NCBI GenBank assembly: GCA_009377605.1
Contig: WHTT01000010.1
Location: 44,619 to 108,618, forward strand
Length of the DNA: 64,000 bases
DNA from: Luteitalea sp.
GTDB taxonomy: Bacteria; Acidobacteriota; Vicinamibacteria; Vicinamibacterales; Vicinamibacteraceae
Reading direction: 5' to 3'
Below the pieces are notes generated by a model, which was not told the origin of the DNA, ran no database searches, and worked only from the letters and a program-made list of their open reading frames with translations. The position numbers and the translations under genes are program-made. Shown in pieces: positions 9,939 through 18,791 of this stretch (positions within the stretch are counted from its first letter, which is position 1; the number at the start of each line of letters is the position of its first letter).

Positions 9939-12179
9939 CTACGCGCTTTCCATTTTCGTCGCACGGTAAAGGTAGGCCATTGTGAGCAAGACCATGCCCA
10001 GGCTCAGGGCGGACACCAGCCGCGCCACGGGGCCAATTACCGGGAAGTCGTTGACGCACAGCTTGCCGAGCGCGAGGATGGCCAGCGTCACGCCCAGGTA
10101 TCGCAGGGCGGCGTGTCGGCGCCAAATCCCCGCTGTGACCAGGCCACAGCCGTAGGCCGCCCACAGCATGGTGGGGCCGACCCGTTGGGCCGTCTGCCAA
10201 GCGTGCGCGCGCGTCGACACCTCGAACGCGGCGGCATCGAGCGCCTGCTGCTGGAGCCACACCGCGGTCTCCATGGTGAGCACCAGGACAACCAAGAGGT
10301 GTGCGCCGAGCAGCAGCGCGCCGCGCGTGGGGCCCAGCTCGCCCGAGCTCGGCTGAGCCTCTCGTCCAACCCGCCACCAGGCAACCAGCAGCGCGACCAC
10401 CACCACGAAGGCTGGTCCCGTCCGATGGTTGAGAAACGCCGGCGCGATCAAGCTCGTACGCGTCGCCAGAGTGTGTAGGGCGCTGAAGTAGGCAAGGGCC
10501 AGTAGCGCCTCGCCTGTGATGCGGAGGCCGGTTCGCGATGCACCGAGCGACAGTAAGACCACACCCTCGAGCGCGAGCGCCACCGTGGCGGCAAACCCTC
10601 CCGTCCACAGCGTCACGGCTGTCGCGCCCAGCGCCAGCGCGATGCCCGCGTGATGACGCGCGGCTTCGCCGTATCGGCGCCACCACCCTGCGCCTAGCGT
10701 CACATGCGCCACGATCAGCGGCGCGCCGGCAAGTATCGGCCACGATGCGAACCGCGGCGCGAGGAGCAGGCCAAGCGCCACGAACGTCCACCATGCGTTG
10801 ACGTGGCTCAAGGCGATCTCGGCGCCCGTCACCGGCTGCTCACCCAGCGCTTCCCACTCCGAGACCACATGCAGCGCGCTGACTGCTGCGACAGCGACGA
10901 GGCCGGCCACGAACCATTCGCGATCGAGCGATGCATAGCACCACGCCAGGAGCGGAGCTGCCACCCCGGCGAATGTCGCCCCTCGCACCAGGCGCGAGCC
11001 CAGACGAGCCGCCGCGACCAGGCCGGCTAGCGTCGCAGCAATGGCGTACACGAGCCAGCCTCCGGCGTGTGGTAAGAGGATCGCCACCGACGCGGCATGG
11101 TAGGCAACCGGCGCGCTCGCCAGCGCGACGGCTGCCCAAGGCTGGAACGGGTGGACCGGTGCGTTGCCACGCGTCTCCCGCCGTGCCTCGCGCCACGCGA
11201 TGACGAACAGCGCAAGATAGGCGGTGAGGAACAGCTCGAGTATCCACCACTGGTCGCGTGTATACGAATGTTCGGACCACCACACGAGCAGCCAGACGGT
11301 CAGCAGGTACGACGCGACGTCGACGAGCGGCCACCGCGCGCGATGCGCCAGCCAGCGCGCCACCAGAATGAGGACGCCGACATACATGAACAGCGCAACG
11401 GGCGCATGCTCAGGTCCCATCAGCACCGGCGTGACGAAGCCCGCACCTAGGGCGATCAGCGCGAAGGAGAGCGACCGATGGCGTATGCTCTGGACGAATG
11501 CCAGCGCGGTCACCGACGCGAGCAGGGCGAAGGCCGGCCAGGGCAACAGCAGCCAGGAGCCCGGTCCGATCATCCAAGCGCTTGCGTAGAGTGTGGCCAG
11601 CGCCACGCCGATGAGCACGCGCCCGCGTGCGATCTGCCGCCTCGCAGTGCGTTCCCCGAGCGCTAGCAAGCCGACCCCCAACAGAGCGCCGGACGCGGCA
11701 CGGATAGGGGCGGCCATCCAGTCACGGCTCACGACATATTCGAGCAGCCACACGACCCCGACGGCCGTCAAGCCCAGACCGATGTAGAGAAACCAGTGCG
11801 CGCCGATACGTTGTTCTAGGTAGGGCCGCCTCGCCGAGGCGGCCGTGCCCGCGCTTGGTGCCTGAGGCTGCGTCTCGACCTCCGAGCTCAGTCTCTCAGC
11901 CTGCAGGCCACGAATCGTCTCGCGCCACTCTTCATCGTCGTCTGCGCGCTCCGATGCTTCGTCGTCAGGCACTGCGGCAGCTTGTTTGCCCAGCAGGTCG
12001 ACGCGCTCGCCCAAGTGGCGGACCTGCTCGCCGAGCGCGCGCAGCTCACGCTCCAGCCCGTCCGCCACCTCGAGCGCGCGCGCCGCCCGCAGGAGGGCGC
12101 CGCTCGTCGTGATCAGTATGAGGAGCAGGCAGCCGAACAGGGCGAGGATCAGGAGCAAGTAGGAAGTAGCGTCGACCAT
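9939..12179 (-). CDS. DUF2339 family polytopic membrane protein (copy 2)
   Basis: At 746 residues, this is organised like the DUF2339 protein at 3493-5583. It has an N-terminal transmembrane helix (YLLLILALFGCLLLILI), a charged coiled-coil segment (LERELRALGEQVRHLGERVDLL) and a variable linker, then the family block YLEQRIGAHWFLYIGLGLTAV. A long series of hydrophobic helices with short loops runs to the C-terminus. Function is unknown. The linker just before the family block is encoded by a dispersed palindrome (11819-11849), which contributes the residues TAASARRPY. It starts 28 bases after the stop of the upstream membrane-protein gene, suggesting cotranscription. Confidence 0.85.
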   Translation of the reverse strand: MVDATSYLLLILALFGCLLLILITTSGALLRAARALEVADGLERELRALGEQVRHLGERVDLLGKQAAAVPDDEASERADDDEEWRETIRGLQAERLSSEVETQPQAPSAGTAASARRPYLEQRIGAHWFLYIGLGLTAVGVVWLLEYVVSRDWMAAPIRAASGALLGVGLLALGERTARRQIARGRVLIGVALATLYASAWMIGPGSWLLLPWPAFALLASVTALAFVQSIRHRSLSFALIALGAGFVTPVLMGPEHAPVALFMYVGVLILVARWLAHRARWPLVDVASYLLTVWLLVWWSEHSYTRDQWWILELFLTAYLALFVIAWREARRETRGNAPVHPFQPWAAVALASAPVAYHAASVAILLPHAGGWLVYAIAATLAGLVAAARLGSRLVRGATFAGVAAPLLAWCYASLDREWFVAGLVAVAAVSALHVVSEWEALGEQPVTGAEIALSHVNAWWTFVALGLLLAPRFASWPILAGAPLIVAHVTLGAGWWRRYGEAARHHAGIALALGATAVTLWTGGFAATVALALEGVVLLSLGASRTGLRITGEALLALAYFSALHTLATRTSLIAPAFLNHRTGPAFVVVVALLVAWWRVGREAQPSSGELGPTRGALLLGAHLLVVLVLTMETAVWLQQQALDAAAFEVSTRAHAWQTAQRVGPTMLWAAYGCGLVTAGIWRRHAALRYLGVTLAILALGKLCVNDFPVIGPVARLVSALSLGMVLLTMAYLYRATKMESA
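11819..11849. repeat. Dispersed palindrome inserted in frame in a DUF2339 gene
   Basis: The element has ten-base inverted arms (GGCCGCCTCG, C, CGAGGCGGCC at 11824-11844) preceded by GGTAG. It matches the left end of the intergenic element at 16679, where the arms are GGACGCCTCG and CGAGGCGTCC; the two differ by a paired, compensatory change. It keeps the reading frame and falls in the unstructured linker. Confidence 0.75.
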
Positions 12180-12207
12180 TCAGGATCCACATTTTTTGCG
12201 CGACGTG

Positions 12208-13218
12208 CTAAGTCTCTACGTCAGATTCGCCGAGGGCCTCCGCCATCGGCGAATCTGGCCAGCGCGCCTCCGGAGCGGCGGCGTACCCCGCATGAGCGAG
12301 CCGACTTTGGAACAGCGAGACTGCGGACGCGTAGAATTGCAGCTTCACCGCTAGGCGTGCGAGGATCCACAACTGGCCAGCGAGAAGGATGATCCATACC
12401 GGCCGCGCCGCCCCGGGGGCGGCCAGCCCGTAGCAGCTGGCGAGCAGGAGAAAGAGCAGGCCGTTCAGCCCATACAGAGCAATGACGCTTCCCGAGTGTC
12501 GGCCGACGAACCGCGCGCCAGCCAGCAGCGCCCCGGATGCGCTCCTCCGATCTTCGACGACCAGCCGGACGCGTGCATAGTCGAGGATGATGTTGGCGAT
12601 GAGGAGCAGCCCGCCGAAGAGAACGTACAGGACGACGCGTAGGGCGAGGGCGGTGCGCTCGGACGTGACGTCGCGTATCAGACGAGCGTAGAGGTCATCG
12701 AACAGCCAACCGTGCAGCACGCCGAAGAGCAGCGCGTACACGCCGAGTCCGACCAGGCCGAGCCGCAGCAATCGGAAGAAATACCCGCCGCACGCACCGA
12801 AGAAGCCCCACGCGTAGAGCCGTCGTTGTCGCGCGAACCGGTCTAGGACTCCGCCTGAAAAGAACGTCCAGACGACGAGGAAGGTGGCGACGACCCACGC
12901 GAGCCCGTTCAGGATTTCCTCGTTGTCCAGAAGGTCGCTCACATTGTGCAGCACCGCTGCAAATCCAACCACTGCCGGCGTGAACGACCTGGCCAGCCCA
13001 TGTGCGTTGGCGGAGAGCTCGCCCCACCAATCATCGTCTGCGCCCTGCGCCACCACCTCCGAGATCAGGCTATCTCCGAGCTGGTTCTGAATCTGGCGGT
13101 CGATCTCGGCGGCGAGCGGAATGCCCACGACGAGCGTCAGCAGCCACGCGCCCACGAGAACGGCCGGCGCGTCCGCCACCCGTTTCAAACCGTCGAGACA
13201 TACGCCCCAGACAGACAT
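12208..13218 (-). CDS. Multi-pass membrane protein, family not recognised
   Basis: The 336-residue protein has about six hydrophobic helices, for example AVLVGAWLLTLVVGIPLAA near the N-terminus and VVLYVLFGGLLLIANIIL. The first loop, after helix one, is long and contains DDDWWGEL. I see no catalytic or binding motif and do not recognise the family; a region with SASGALLAGARFVGRHSG between the last helices is a possible cytoplasmic loop. It lies between the M1 peptidase (61-base gap) and DUF2339 copy 2 (28-base gap) on the same strand, so it is probably in one transcript with them. Confidence 0.75.
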   Translation of the reverse strand: MSVWGVCLDGLKRVADAPAVLVGAWLLTLVVGIPLAAEIDRQIQNQLGDSLISEVVAQGADDDWWGELSANAHGLARSFTPAVVGFAAVLHNVSDLLDNEEILNGLAWVVATFLVVWTFFSGGVLDRFARQRRLYAWGFFGACGGYFFRLLRLGLVGLGVYALLFGVLHGWLFDDLYARLIRDVTSERTALALRVVLYVLFGGLLLIANIILDYARVRLVVEDRRSASGALLAGARFVGRHSGSVIALYGLNGLLFLLLASCYGLAAPGAARPVWIILLAGQLWILARLAVKLQFYASAVSLFQSRLAHAGYAAAPEARWPDSPMAEALGESDVET

Positions 13219-13279
13219 ATCTATTCCCAGACAGCCTGCGCTACGACGAATTCTTCACACGCTCCAAAGCCGCGCGTAC

Positions 13280-15367
13280 CTACACGAAGAACCCGTACGT
13301 AAGCAACAGATCCTGCAGCCATGTCAGCCAGGTGAGCGACCAGCGTCGCGCAGCGGCTTCGGCCTGCGGCTCGGCCGACCATGAGTTGTTCGTGTAGTTC
13401 ACATCCAGCGCGAGCACCCGCTCCGGGTCGACCCGCACGGATACCACCTGGCTGGGCCGCGCATATACGTAAGCGCGCCAGCGATCACGGCCATCCCACT
13501 GCTCGCGCACACGCTGGTCATCAGCGAACGTGACGACGACATCTACGGGAAAGATCCCCTCACCGTACCGTCGAACGACCACGCGCGTTCGATATCGCCC
13601 GCGGGGGTCAGGAGGCTCCTCTTGGAACGCGAGGCCTTGTGGTCCCTCGACGAAGCCTCGCTTGGGATCCGCCTCCGACTGGACGTCTTGCACCCCATAG
13701 TCGAACACGTTCGACGAGCGATACACCTGATCGAAGAACCAGCCCAGGTTGCGGCCGCTCACCTCGTTCGCGACGGCGAAGAAGTCCGCAGGTGTCGGGT
13801 GCTTGAAGCTATAGCGCGAGAAGTACGTGGACAGGATCTTCTGCAGCGTCGGCCAGCCGAGATAGCGCTCCAGCGTTTCGAGCCATAGCGCCGTCTTGCT
13901 GTATGTAATCGTCGCGTGCGTCGCGGGAAAGTACCGCCAGGTTGGCGTCTCCGGCACATCCGATTCGGCGTCGGTCCGATAGCGATCCAGTCCGTGAGCG
14001 CCGAGACGAGAGATCGGGAGATCGCGAATCAACCACGGGACGAAACTGCCGAAGAACCGCAGCGTTTCGTATCGCGGAAAGGCGATGGTCATCACCCGCG
14101 ACGTCGAAAACGTGTTGAGTCCCTCGTCGAGCCAGGCATCCTCGAACTCGTTACTGCCGACCACGCCGTACCAGAACTGATGACCGCACTCGTGCACGGT
14201 CACCCCCTCGGGGCTGCCCGATCTCTGCGGCTGGAGCCAGCGAGTACCAGATGTGAACAGGGTTGGGTACTCCATGCCACCGCTACCACTCTCCCACGCG
14301 GGGTCGACAATCGTGAGGTGGTCATACGGGTACGGACCGTACCACTCGCCGTAGTAACGAAGTGCCGCACGAGTCGCCGCGAAGTGCCGGTCCGCCTGGT
14401 GGACGTGTTCCGGTTGCAGCAGCAGTCGCATCTCGACGGGGGGCAGCCTCGCGTGTTCGAACCGTGCTCGACGTTCCACGAAGTCGGGGCTCGTCGTCCA
14501 CGCGAAGTCGTGCACATCCTCACCGAGGAATCGATGCGTCGTCGTCTCTCCGTTCTCCCGCACGCCGATCGCCCGGCCCGTCGCACCGACGGCCCAACCA
14601 CGGGGAGCCCGCACACGAACATCGTAGGTGCCGTAGTCGGCGAAGAACTCCGTTGTGGAATGGAACTGGTGCGCGTTCCAGCCGTCCTCCGTGAGCACGC
14701 CGATCTTGGGGAACCAGTGCGACAGGAAGAAATAGTTACCGCGCGCACCCGTTCTCGCGAACGTGCGCGAAACCTGCGCGCGCCATTCGACCTCGAGGTT
14801 GACCGTGCCGCCCGGCGCGACCGGCGCTGGCAACGGCACACGCAGCAGCGTCCGATCCTCTCGATTGCCATCATCTGGCGAGATGAAGGTGATCTGGCGC
14901 GTGAGGTCGACCGGCGGCGCCGCTCCGAACAGGCGAACGGCGCGGACATCGCTCCACCCCCACTCGTCCGCCGTCAGATCGGCGAGGTCGGACGGCTCGA
15001 TCAAGTCTCCAAGCTCACGCTCCCGCAACCAGCTCGAACGCGTGTTGCGCCACGCGTTGTAGTAGAGATGCAAGCGCAGCTCGGAGGTTGGCGAGCTCGT
15101 GATGTTGCGCCAGGTAATGACTTCGCGACCCTCCAGCAGCCGACGCGAGGGGAGAAGTGTGACGTCGATCGCATAGCTGGCGTTCCGAGGCGAGCGGGCG
15201 TGGCCTTCTCGTGTCTGGGCGCGGATCGTTGCCGACGAGGCACCACCTGGTTGGGGCTGCGCCCGCGCGGATGGACTTCCACCAGGGGGGACGAGCGACA
15301 AGGACGCGAGCATGCCGGCTGCGAGACCCGCTCCGATGATGACGCGAAGGGCGAGGCGATGTGCCAT
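13280..15367 (-). CDS. Secreted M1-family zinc metallopeptidase
   Basis: The product is about 695 residues. A signal sequence at the N-terminus (RVIIGAGLAAGMLASLSLV) implies export. The catalytic region has the zinc motif HECGH at residues 392-396 and the third ligand in FEDAWLDEG (Glu415), 19 residues downstream as in M1 aminopeptidases. The substrate-binding GAMEN-like motif reads GGMEYP (about 363-368). The N-terminal half forms the usual beta-sandwich domain. The ATG at 15367 is chosen over an upstream TTG. A TATACT-like -10 on this strand lies near 15427-15432, about 60 bases ahead. It heads the minus-strand block. Substrate specificity cannot be read from the sequence. Confidence 0.92.
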   Translation of the reverse strand: MAHRLALRVIIGAGLAAGMLASLSLVPPGGSPSARAQPQPGGASSATIRAQTREGHARSPRNASYAIDVTLLPSRRLLEGREVITWRNITSSPTSELRLHLYYNAWRNTRSSWLRERELGDLIEPSDLADLTADEWGWSDVRAVRLFGAAPPVDLTRQITFISPDDGNREDRTLLRVPLPAPVAPGGTVNLEVEWRAQVSRTFARTGARGNYFFLSHWFPKIGVLTEDGWNAHQFHSTTEFFADYGTYDVRVRAPRGWAVGATGRAIGVRENGETTTHRFLGEDVHDFAWTTSPDFVERRARFEHARLPPVEMRLLLQPEHVHQADRHFAATRAALRYYGEWYGPYPYDHLTIVDPAWESGSGGMEYPTLFTSGTRWLQPQRSGSPEGVTVHECGHQFWYGVVGSNEFEDAWLDEGLNTFSTSRVMTIAFPRYETLRFFGSFVPWLIRDLPISRLGAHGLDRYRTDAESDVPETPTWRYFPATHATITYSKTALWLETLERYLGWPTLQKILSTYFSRYSFKHPTPADFFAVANEVSGRNLGWFFDQVYRSSNVFDYGVQDVQSEADPKRGFVEGPQGLAFQEEPPDPRGRYRTRVVVRRYGEGIFPVDVVVTFADDQRVREQWDGRDRWRAYVYARPSQVVSVRVDPERVLALDVNYTNNSWSAEPQAEAAARRWSLTWLTWLQDLLLTYGFFV

Positions 15368-15449
15368 CTTGATACACAACCGGCGCCCTGCGCGGCACGA
15401 CGCGCGGGGGCGCGAGTGTGTGACAGAGTATAATCCGCGTTTCGCGTCT

Positions 15450-15490
15450 GCCTACGCGCTTCGGCGGACAAGTCCGCCTCGAGTTTCTAC
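15450..15490. repeat. Partial dispersed repeat with small palindrome
   Basis: The stretch CCTACGCGCTTCGGCGGACAAG and the following bases contain the inverted pair GGCGGAC (15463-15469) and GTCCGCC (15472-15478). It resembles the inner part of the composite element at 16679-16785, which carries GCGCTACGGCGGACGAGTC. It lies between the divergent M1 peptidase and DapB-like genes. Confidence 0.45.
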
Positions 15491-15565
15491 ATTTGGTGCT
15501 TCAACGTACGTAGCGAGGAGCCTTCAGGCCCCTCGCCCGCCGCAAGAACCCGTGCGGCGCTGAGG

Positions 15566-15585
15566 ACTTGACTCTTGAGTCAAGT
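15566..15585. promoter_or_regulatory. Perfect inverted repeat upstream of the DapB-like gene
   Basis: ACTTGACT and AGTCAAGT form a perfect eight-base inverted repeat around a CTTG centre, 68 bases before the start codon at 15654. It could be an operator for a dimeric regulator or a small hairpin. No T tract follows, so a terminator is unlikely. Confidence 0.45.
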
Positions 15586-15653
15586 TCCAGTGCGTCAAGT
15601 GAACGTCGGGGAGCGCGGCCCTGGCCGCGGTCCGCAAGAACCTGAGGAGATAG

Positions 15654-16652
15654 ATGCCGATTCGTGTTCTTCATGTGGGGCTCGGTCCCATTGGTAATGC
15701 CATTATTCGTCAGTGCGTATCGCGTCGCCGTGTGAAGGTTGTCGGCGCGGTCGATATCGACGCCACCAAGGTAGGGCGTGACCTTGCCGAGGTGGTCGGG
15801 CTCGACCGCAAGCTCAACGTGACCGTGGCGCCGGAGATTGTGCCGGCAATCCGTAAAGCGAAGCCTGACGTCGTCCTGCTCTGCACGAGCTCGTCGCTCA
15901 AGAAAATCGTTCCCCAGATCCAAGCTATCTTGTCCTGCCGTGTCCCGATCGTCTCGACGACCGAGGAGCTCGCCTATCCGTTCTACTCCAACAAGCGCCT
16001 CGCGACTCAGGTCGACCAGATGGCAAAGCGCGCCAAGGCCGCCGTCCTGGGAACCGGCGTGAATCCCGGCTTCACCATGGACGCCCTTCCCATCGCGCTG
16101 AGCTGCGCCTGCGAGCGTGTCGACAAGATTCTCGTGGAGCGTATTCAAGATGCTTCGACGCGACGCTTGCCGTTCCAGCAGAAAATCGGCGCCGGGCTCA
16201 CCGAGGCGCAGTTCCAGGCACGCGTCGATGAGGGGAGCGTCCGTCACGTGGGCCTGACCGAATCGATTGCCATGATCGCAGATGCCATGGCGTGGAAGCT
16301 CGACAAGATTACCGATGTCATCAAGCCGAAGCTCGCCGTACGGCCCGTGAAGAGCGCCTTCCTGGCCGTCAAGAGGGGGCAAGTGGCGGGGATCATTCAG
16401 GATGGCGTCGGGCACCGCCGCGGCGAGCCGCTCATCACTCTCCACATGGAGGCGTATCTCGGCGCGCCGGAATCGTACGACGCGGTCACCATCACGGGCG
16501 TGCCCAATCTCTACTCGAAAATCCCCGGCGGCGTGCCGGGCGACATCGCAACGGCGTCGGTCACCGTGAACGCGATTCCCAAGGTCATCGCCGCCCCGCC
16601 CGGCCTGCACACCATGCGCACGCTGCCACTCCCATCCTGGTTCGGCGGGTAG
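15654..16652 (+). CDS. DapB-fold NAD(P)-dependent dehydrogenase (diaminopentanoate-dehydrogenase-like)
   Basis: The 332-residue soluble protein opens with a Rossmann fold (IRVLHVGLGPIGNAIIRQC) and has the DapB-type pattern of GAVDID, VVLLCTSSSLK and VSTTEELAYP. The middle section GTGVNPGFTMDALPIALS matches the substrate region of 2,4-diaminopentanoate-dehydrogenase-like proteins rather than true dihydrodipicolinate reductase, whose lysine-pathway motif is absent. Substrate is therefore uncertain. AGGAG lies five bases before the ATG. It is monocistronic: a gene-free repeat follows and the next gene is on the other strand. A perfect inverted repeat at 15566 may regulate it. Confidence 0.8.
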   Translation: MPIRVLHVGLGPIGNAIIRQCVSRRRVKVVGAVDIDATKVGRDLAEVVGLDRKLNVTVAPEIVPAIRKAKPDVVLLCTSSSLKKIVPQIQAILSCRVPIVSTTEELAYPFYSNKRLATQVDQMAKRAKAAVLGTGVNPGFTMDALPIALSCACERVDKILVERIQDASTRRLPFQQKIGAGLTEAQFQARVDEGSVRHVGLTESIAMIADAMAWKLDKITDVIKPKLAVRPVKSAFLAVKRGQVAGIIQDGVGHRRGEPLITLHMEAYLGAPESYDAVTITGVPNLYSKIPGGVPGDIATASVTVNAIPKVIAAPPGLHTMRTLPLPSWFGG

Positions 16653-16678
16653 GGACACGCGTTTGCAAGCTGTGCGAT

Positions 16679-16785
16679 GGTAGGGACGCCTCGCCGAGGC
16701 GTCCTGGCCTTGCCGAGGTCAGGGACGGCGCGTTCCGCCTTCGCACTTAGCGCTACGGCGGACGAGTCGGCGAACGCGCCCTACC
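16679..16785. repeat. Composite dispersed palindromic element, intergenic
   Basis: The 107-base element is bounded by GGTAGGG and CCCTACC. Inside are the palindrome GGACGCCTCG/CGAGGCGTCC (16684-16704) and a larger inverted pair GGCGCGTTC (16727-16735) and GAACGCGCC (16772-16780). Fragments of it occur at 11819 and 15450. It could fold into two nested hairpins. It fills the convergent gap between the DapB-like gene and the cytochrome gene. Confidence 0.75.
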
Positions 16786-16819
16786 ATGCTGAGGCCGAGA
16801 GCCATCGACGTACAGCCCA

Positions 16820-18394
16820 CTAGGAGCGTCCTAGGCCACCGAGCGCCAGCCGCGGCATGCCGCGCTCGTCGACGACGAGGAATCGCGTGCCTGGCGGCAA
16901 CACCTGCAGCGTCTTGAGGAACTCGATGAGCGCATCCTGCTCATTGGGCGGCAGCGCCTTGAAAAGCGCCCGCGTCCCCGCCGCTTCGCCGCCGTGGGCG
17001 AGCACCGCTTCGCGGAGCGTCGTGTATTGGCCGTGATGGAAGTAGGGCGGCTCGTTCGCCGCCCCCCAGAGCTTCCGCGTGAGGAACAGGCGATTCCCCT
17101 CGAAAAAGCCAGCCGACCCGTGTGGCTGGTTCATGTCGAGTGGCTCGATATTCGGGTCCTCCGGACCGTCGCAGATGTCGTGCAGCTTGAGGTCTGTGTA
17201 GGCGGGCACGTGCACGACGCCTCTCACCGGCCTGAGGCGGGGTTGGGGCAGCCGAGGATCGGTCAGGTCGACCGAGAGCGTCGGCGCGTCGCCAGGGCCG
17301 ACGGTGTCGTCCGGATTGAACGGGTTCGGCTCGGTGAAGATCCAGCCCTCGTCGTCCAGCGGAAGGCTCGGACGATGACACGTCGCGCAACCAATCGCTT
17401 CGAACCGTTCCTCACCCAGCGCCACCGCCGCCTCGATTGCTCGGTCGCGCGGGATGACGCGGCCGGGGACGGCCATCGTCGCTTGGAAGATGGTCGCGGC
17501 GGTGATGTCCGCTCTGGTGAGCTCGTTCACGAAGGCGTCGCCGTCCGGGTCCGCCCCATCGCCAAAGCGCTCGGTGGCTTGCATCCCATGATGGTGGTTG
17601 AACGCTGTCACGGTGAACTGGCGGAGAGACACGACGTTGCCGGCCTGATGAAACGGCCGAATCAACAGGCTGGGCGGTTCGTCGGGTCCGGAGGTCGCCA
17701 AGCTCGCCGCTGGAAGCCCCTCAACGGCTGTCGTATCCCAGCTGCCATCCGGGTGCCTGGAGATGACCCCGTAGCTGATGCCCTTCGACGTCAAGTGGCT
17801 GCTGCCGCCCGGCGGCGTGGCATCCCGGATCCGCTGGAGGTCGATCGATACCTGACGCGCCAGCATCTCGATGAAGCCAGACCCGAACATGCCGAGCGTC
17901 GCGCGTGAGTTGGCGACCGATTGGAGCGTGGTCTGCTTACCGCTTTCGTCCACACTGCTGCCCGTCGTTGTCCCGTCGTTCGTATCGAACATCGCGAAAT
18001 CGAAGCGCTGGCCGAGCACGAACACGTTTGCCACCACATCACCACCGCCGCCCGCCATGCCGAACGGCGCATTGTGACACCCGGCGCAGCCGTTGGCGTC
18101 CGGCGCCGACACACGATTGAAGTTGCGCGGGAAAACGAGCGGCCGCGTCGGATCCGACAGCGGTGCGCCCGTGCCCTTCACGAGCGGCCGGCCCGCGCCC
18201 TCCTGAATCGTCCAGTTGGCCCGAAACAACTGCTCCCCGAACTCGATGAGCCTCGTCAGCGGCACCCCTAGCTCCTCGCCATCCTCGAGATGGCGAGCGA
18301 TGGCAACCTCACGACCAATCGGCGACTGGGCGAGGCCGGATGCGGTCAACACGATCGTGGCAAGCGCAAGACAGATGAAGGCACGCGCACACAT
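16820..18394 (-). CDS. Secreted dihaem cytochrome (DHOR / cytochrome c peroxidase-like)
   Basis: The product is about 524 residues. A signal sequence (FICLALATIVLTASGLAQ) directs it to the periplasm, where c-type haem is attached. Two CxxCH sites are visible: CAGCHN near residue 103 and CATCHR near residue 336. The surrounding text (FNRVSAPDANGCAGCHN, KLWGAANEPPYFHHGQYTTL) matches the dihaem oxidoreductase family related to MauG and cytochrome c peroxidase. The start is set at the ATG with GGAGG six bases upstream; two earlier in-frame ATGs lie too close to or before that site. No partner electron-transfer gene is adjacent. The substrate is unknown. Confidence 0.88.
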   Translation of the reverse strand: MCARAFICLALATIVLTASGLAQSPIGREVAIARHLEDGEELGVPLTRLIEFGEQLFRANWTIQEGAGRPLVKGTGAPLSDPTRPLVFPRNFNRVSAPDANGCAGCHNAPFGMAGGGGDVVANVFVLGQRFDFAMFDTNDGTTTGSSVDESGKQTTLQSVANSRATLGMFGSGFIEMLARQVSIDLQRIRDATPPGGSSHLTSKGISYGVISRHPDGSWDTTAVEGLPAASLATSGPDEPPSLLIRPFHQAGNVVSLRQFTVTAFNHHHGMQATERFGDGADPDGDAFVNELTRADITAATIFQATMAVPGRVIPRDRAIEAAVALGEERFEAIGCATCHRPSLPLDDEGWIFTEPNPFNPDDTVGPGDAPTLSVDLTDPRLPQPRLRPVRGVVHVPAYTDLKLHDICDGPEDPNIEPLDMNQPHGSAGFFEGNRLFLTRKLWGAANEPPYFHHGQYTTLREAVLAHGGEAAGTRALFKALPPNEQDALIEFLKTLQVLPPGTRFLVVDERGMPRLALGGLGRS

Positions 18395-18510
18395 AGACAT
18401 CCTCCAGTTCTGCATATCGGCTAAGCATCACTAAATGTTAAAAATAGTCGATACTACAATCGCACTATGGGGGGGATCACCTCAGGCCGTGCAGCCATCG
18501 AGCCGGGGCC

Positions 18511-18539
18511 TTGACTAGATCGCTCCGTCAGTATTGAAT
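18511..18539 (+). promoter_or_regulatory. Possible promoter of the toxin-antitoxin pair
   Basis: TTGACT (18511-18516) and TTGAAT (18534-18539) are spaced by 17 bases. Transcription would begin at about the antitoxin ATG (18546), implying a nearly leaderless message. An AT-rich near-palindrome (TATTGAATATTGATA) overlaps the -10 region and could be the autoregulatory site of the AbrB-type antitoxin. The -10 match is weak. Confidence 0.3.
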
Positions 18540-18545
18540 ATTGAT

Positions 18546-18791
18546 ATGAAGCGGAAAGTCGTTCAGACAGGAAGCTCGCTGGCGGTGACGCTGCCAGCCG
18601 AAGTCGTCGAGGCCTTTCGTCTGAAGAAGGGGCAGGAGGTCGACGTCACGATCCATCCGGTCACTGGCGCGATCGTCATCCGTGCGGGGATCAAGTACTT
18701 CGACGATGGGAAGGTGACCAAGCGGTTTCGGGAGCTCATGGAGGAGCTCCTGGAGCGGCGTGCGGACCTTTACAAATCCCTAGCTCAATGA
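18546..18791 (+). CDS. AbrB/MazE-type antitoxin
   Basis: The 81-residue protein begins with KRKVVQTGSSLAVTLPAEVVEAF, the swapped-hairpin AbrB/SpoVT DNA-binding fold: a positively charged strand, a GxSLAVTLP turn and a VDVTIHPVTGAIVIR strand. The C-terminal helix (FRELMEELLERRADLYKSL) would wrap and neutralise the toxin. The ATG at 18546 is taken over an upstream TTG (18534) because the fold begins there. Its stop overlaps the toxin start (ATGA), the usual coupling in type II systems. Such antitoxins normally repress their own promoter. Confidence 0.9.
   Translation: MKRKVVQTGSSLAVTLPAEVVEAFRLKKGQEVDVTIHPVTGAIVIRAGIKYFDDGKVTKRFRELMEELLERRADLYKSLAQ

Noticed and set aside
9559..10794. 411-residue minus-strand frame overlapping DUF2339 and HD-GYP genes
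   Set aside because: It crosses two real genes in the wrong frame and is Arg-rich.
13916..15433. 505-residue plus-strand frame opposite the M1 peptidase
   Set aside because: It is an Arg-rich shadow of a gene with all M1 motifs intact on the other strand.
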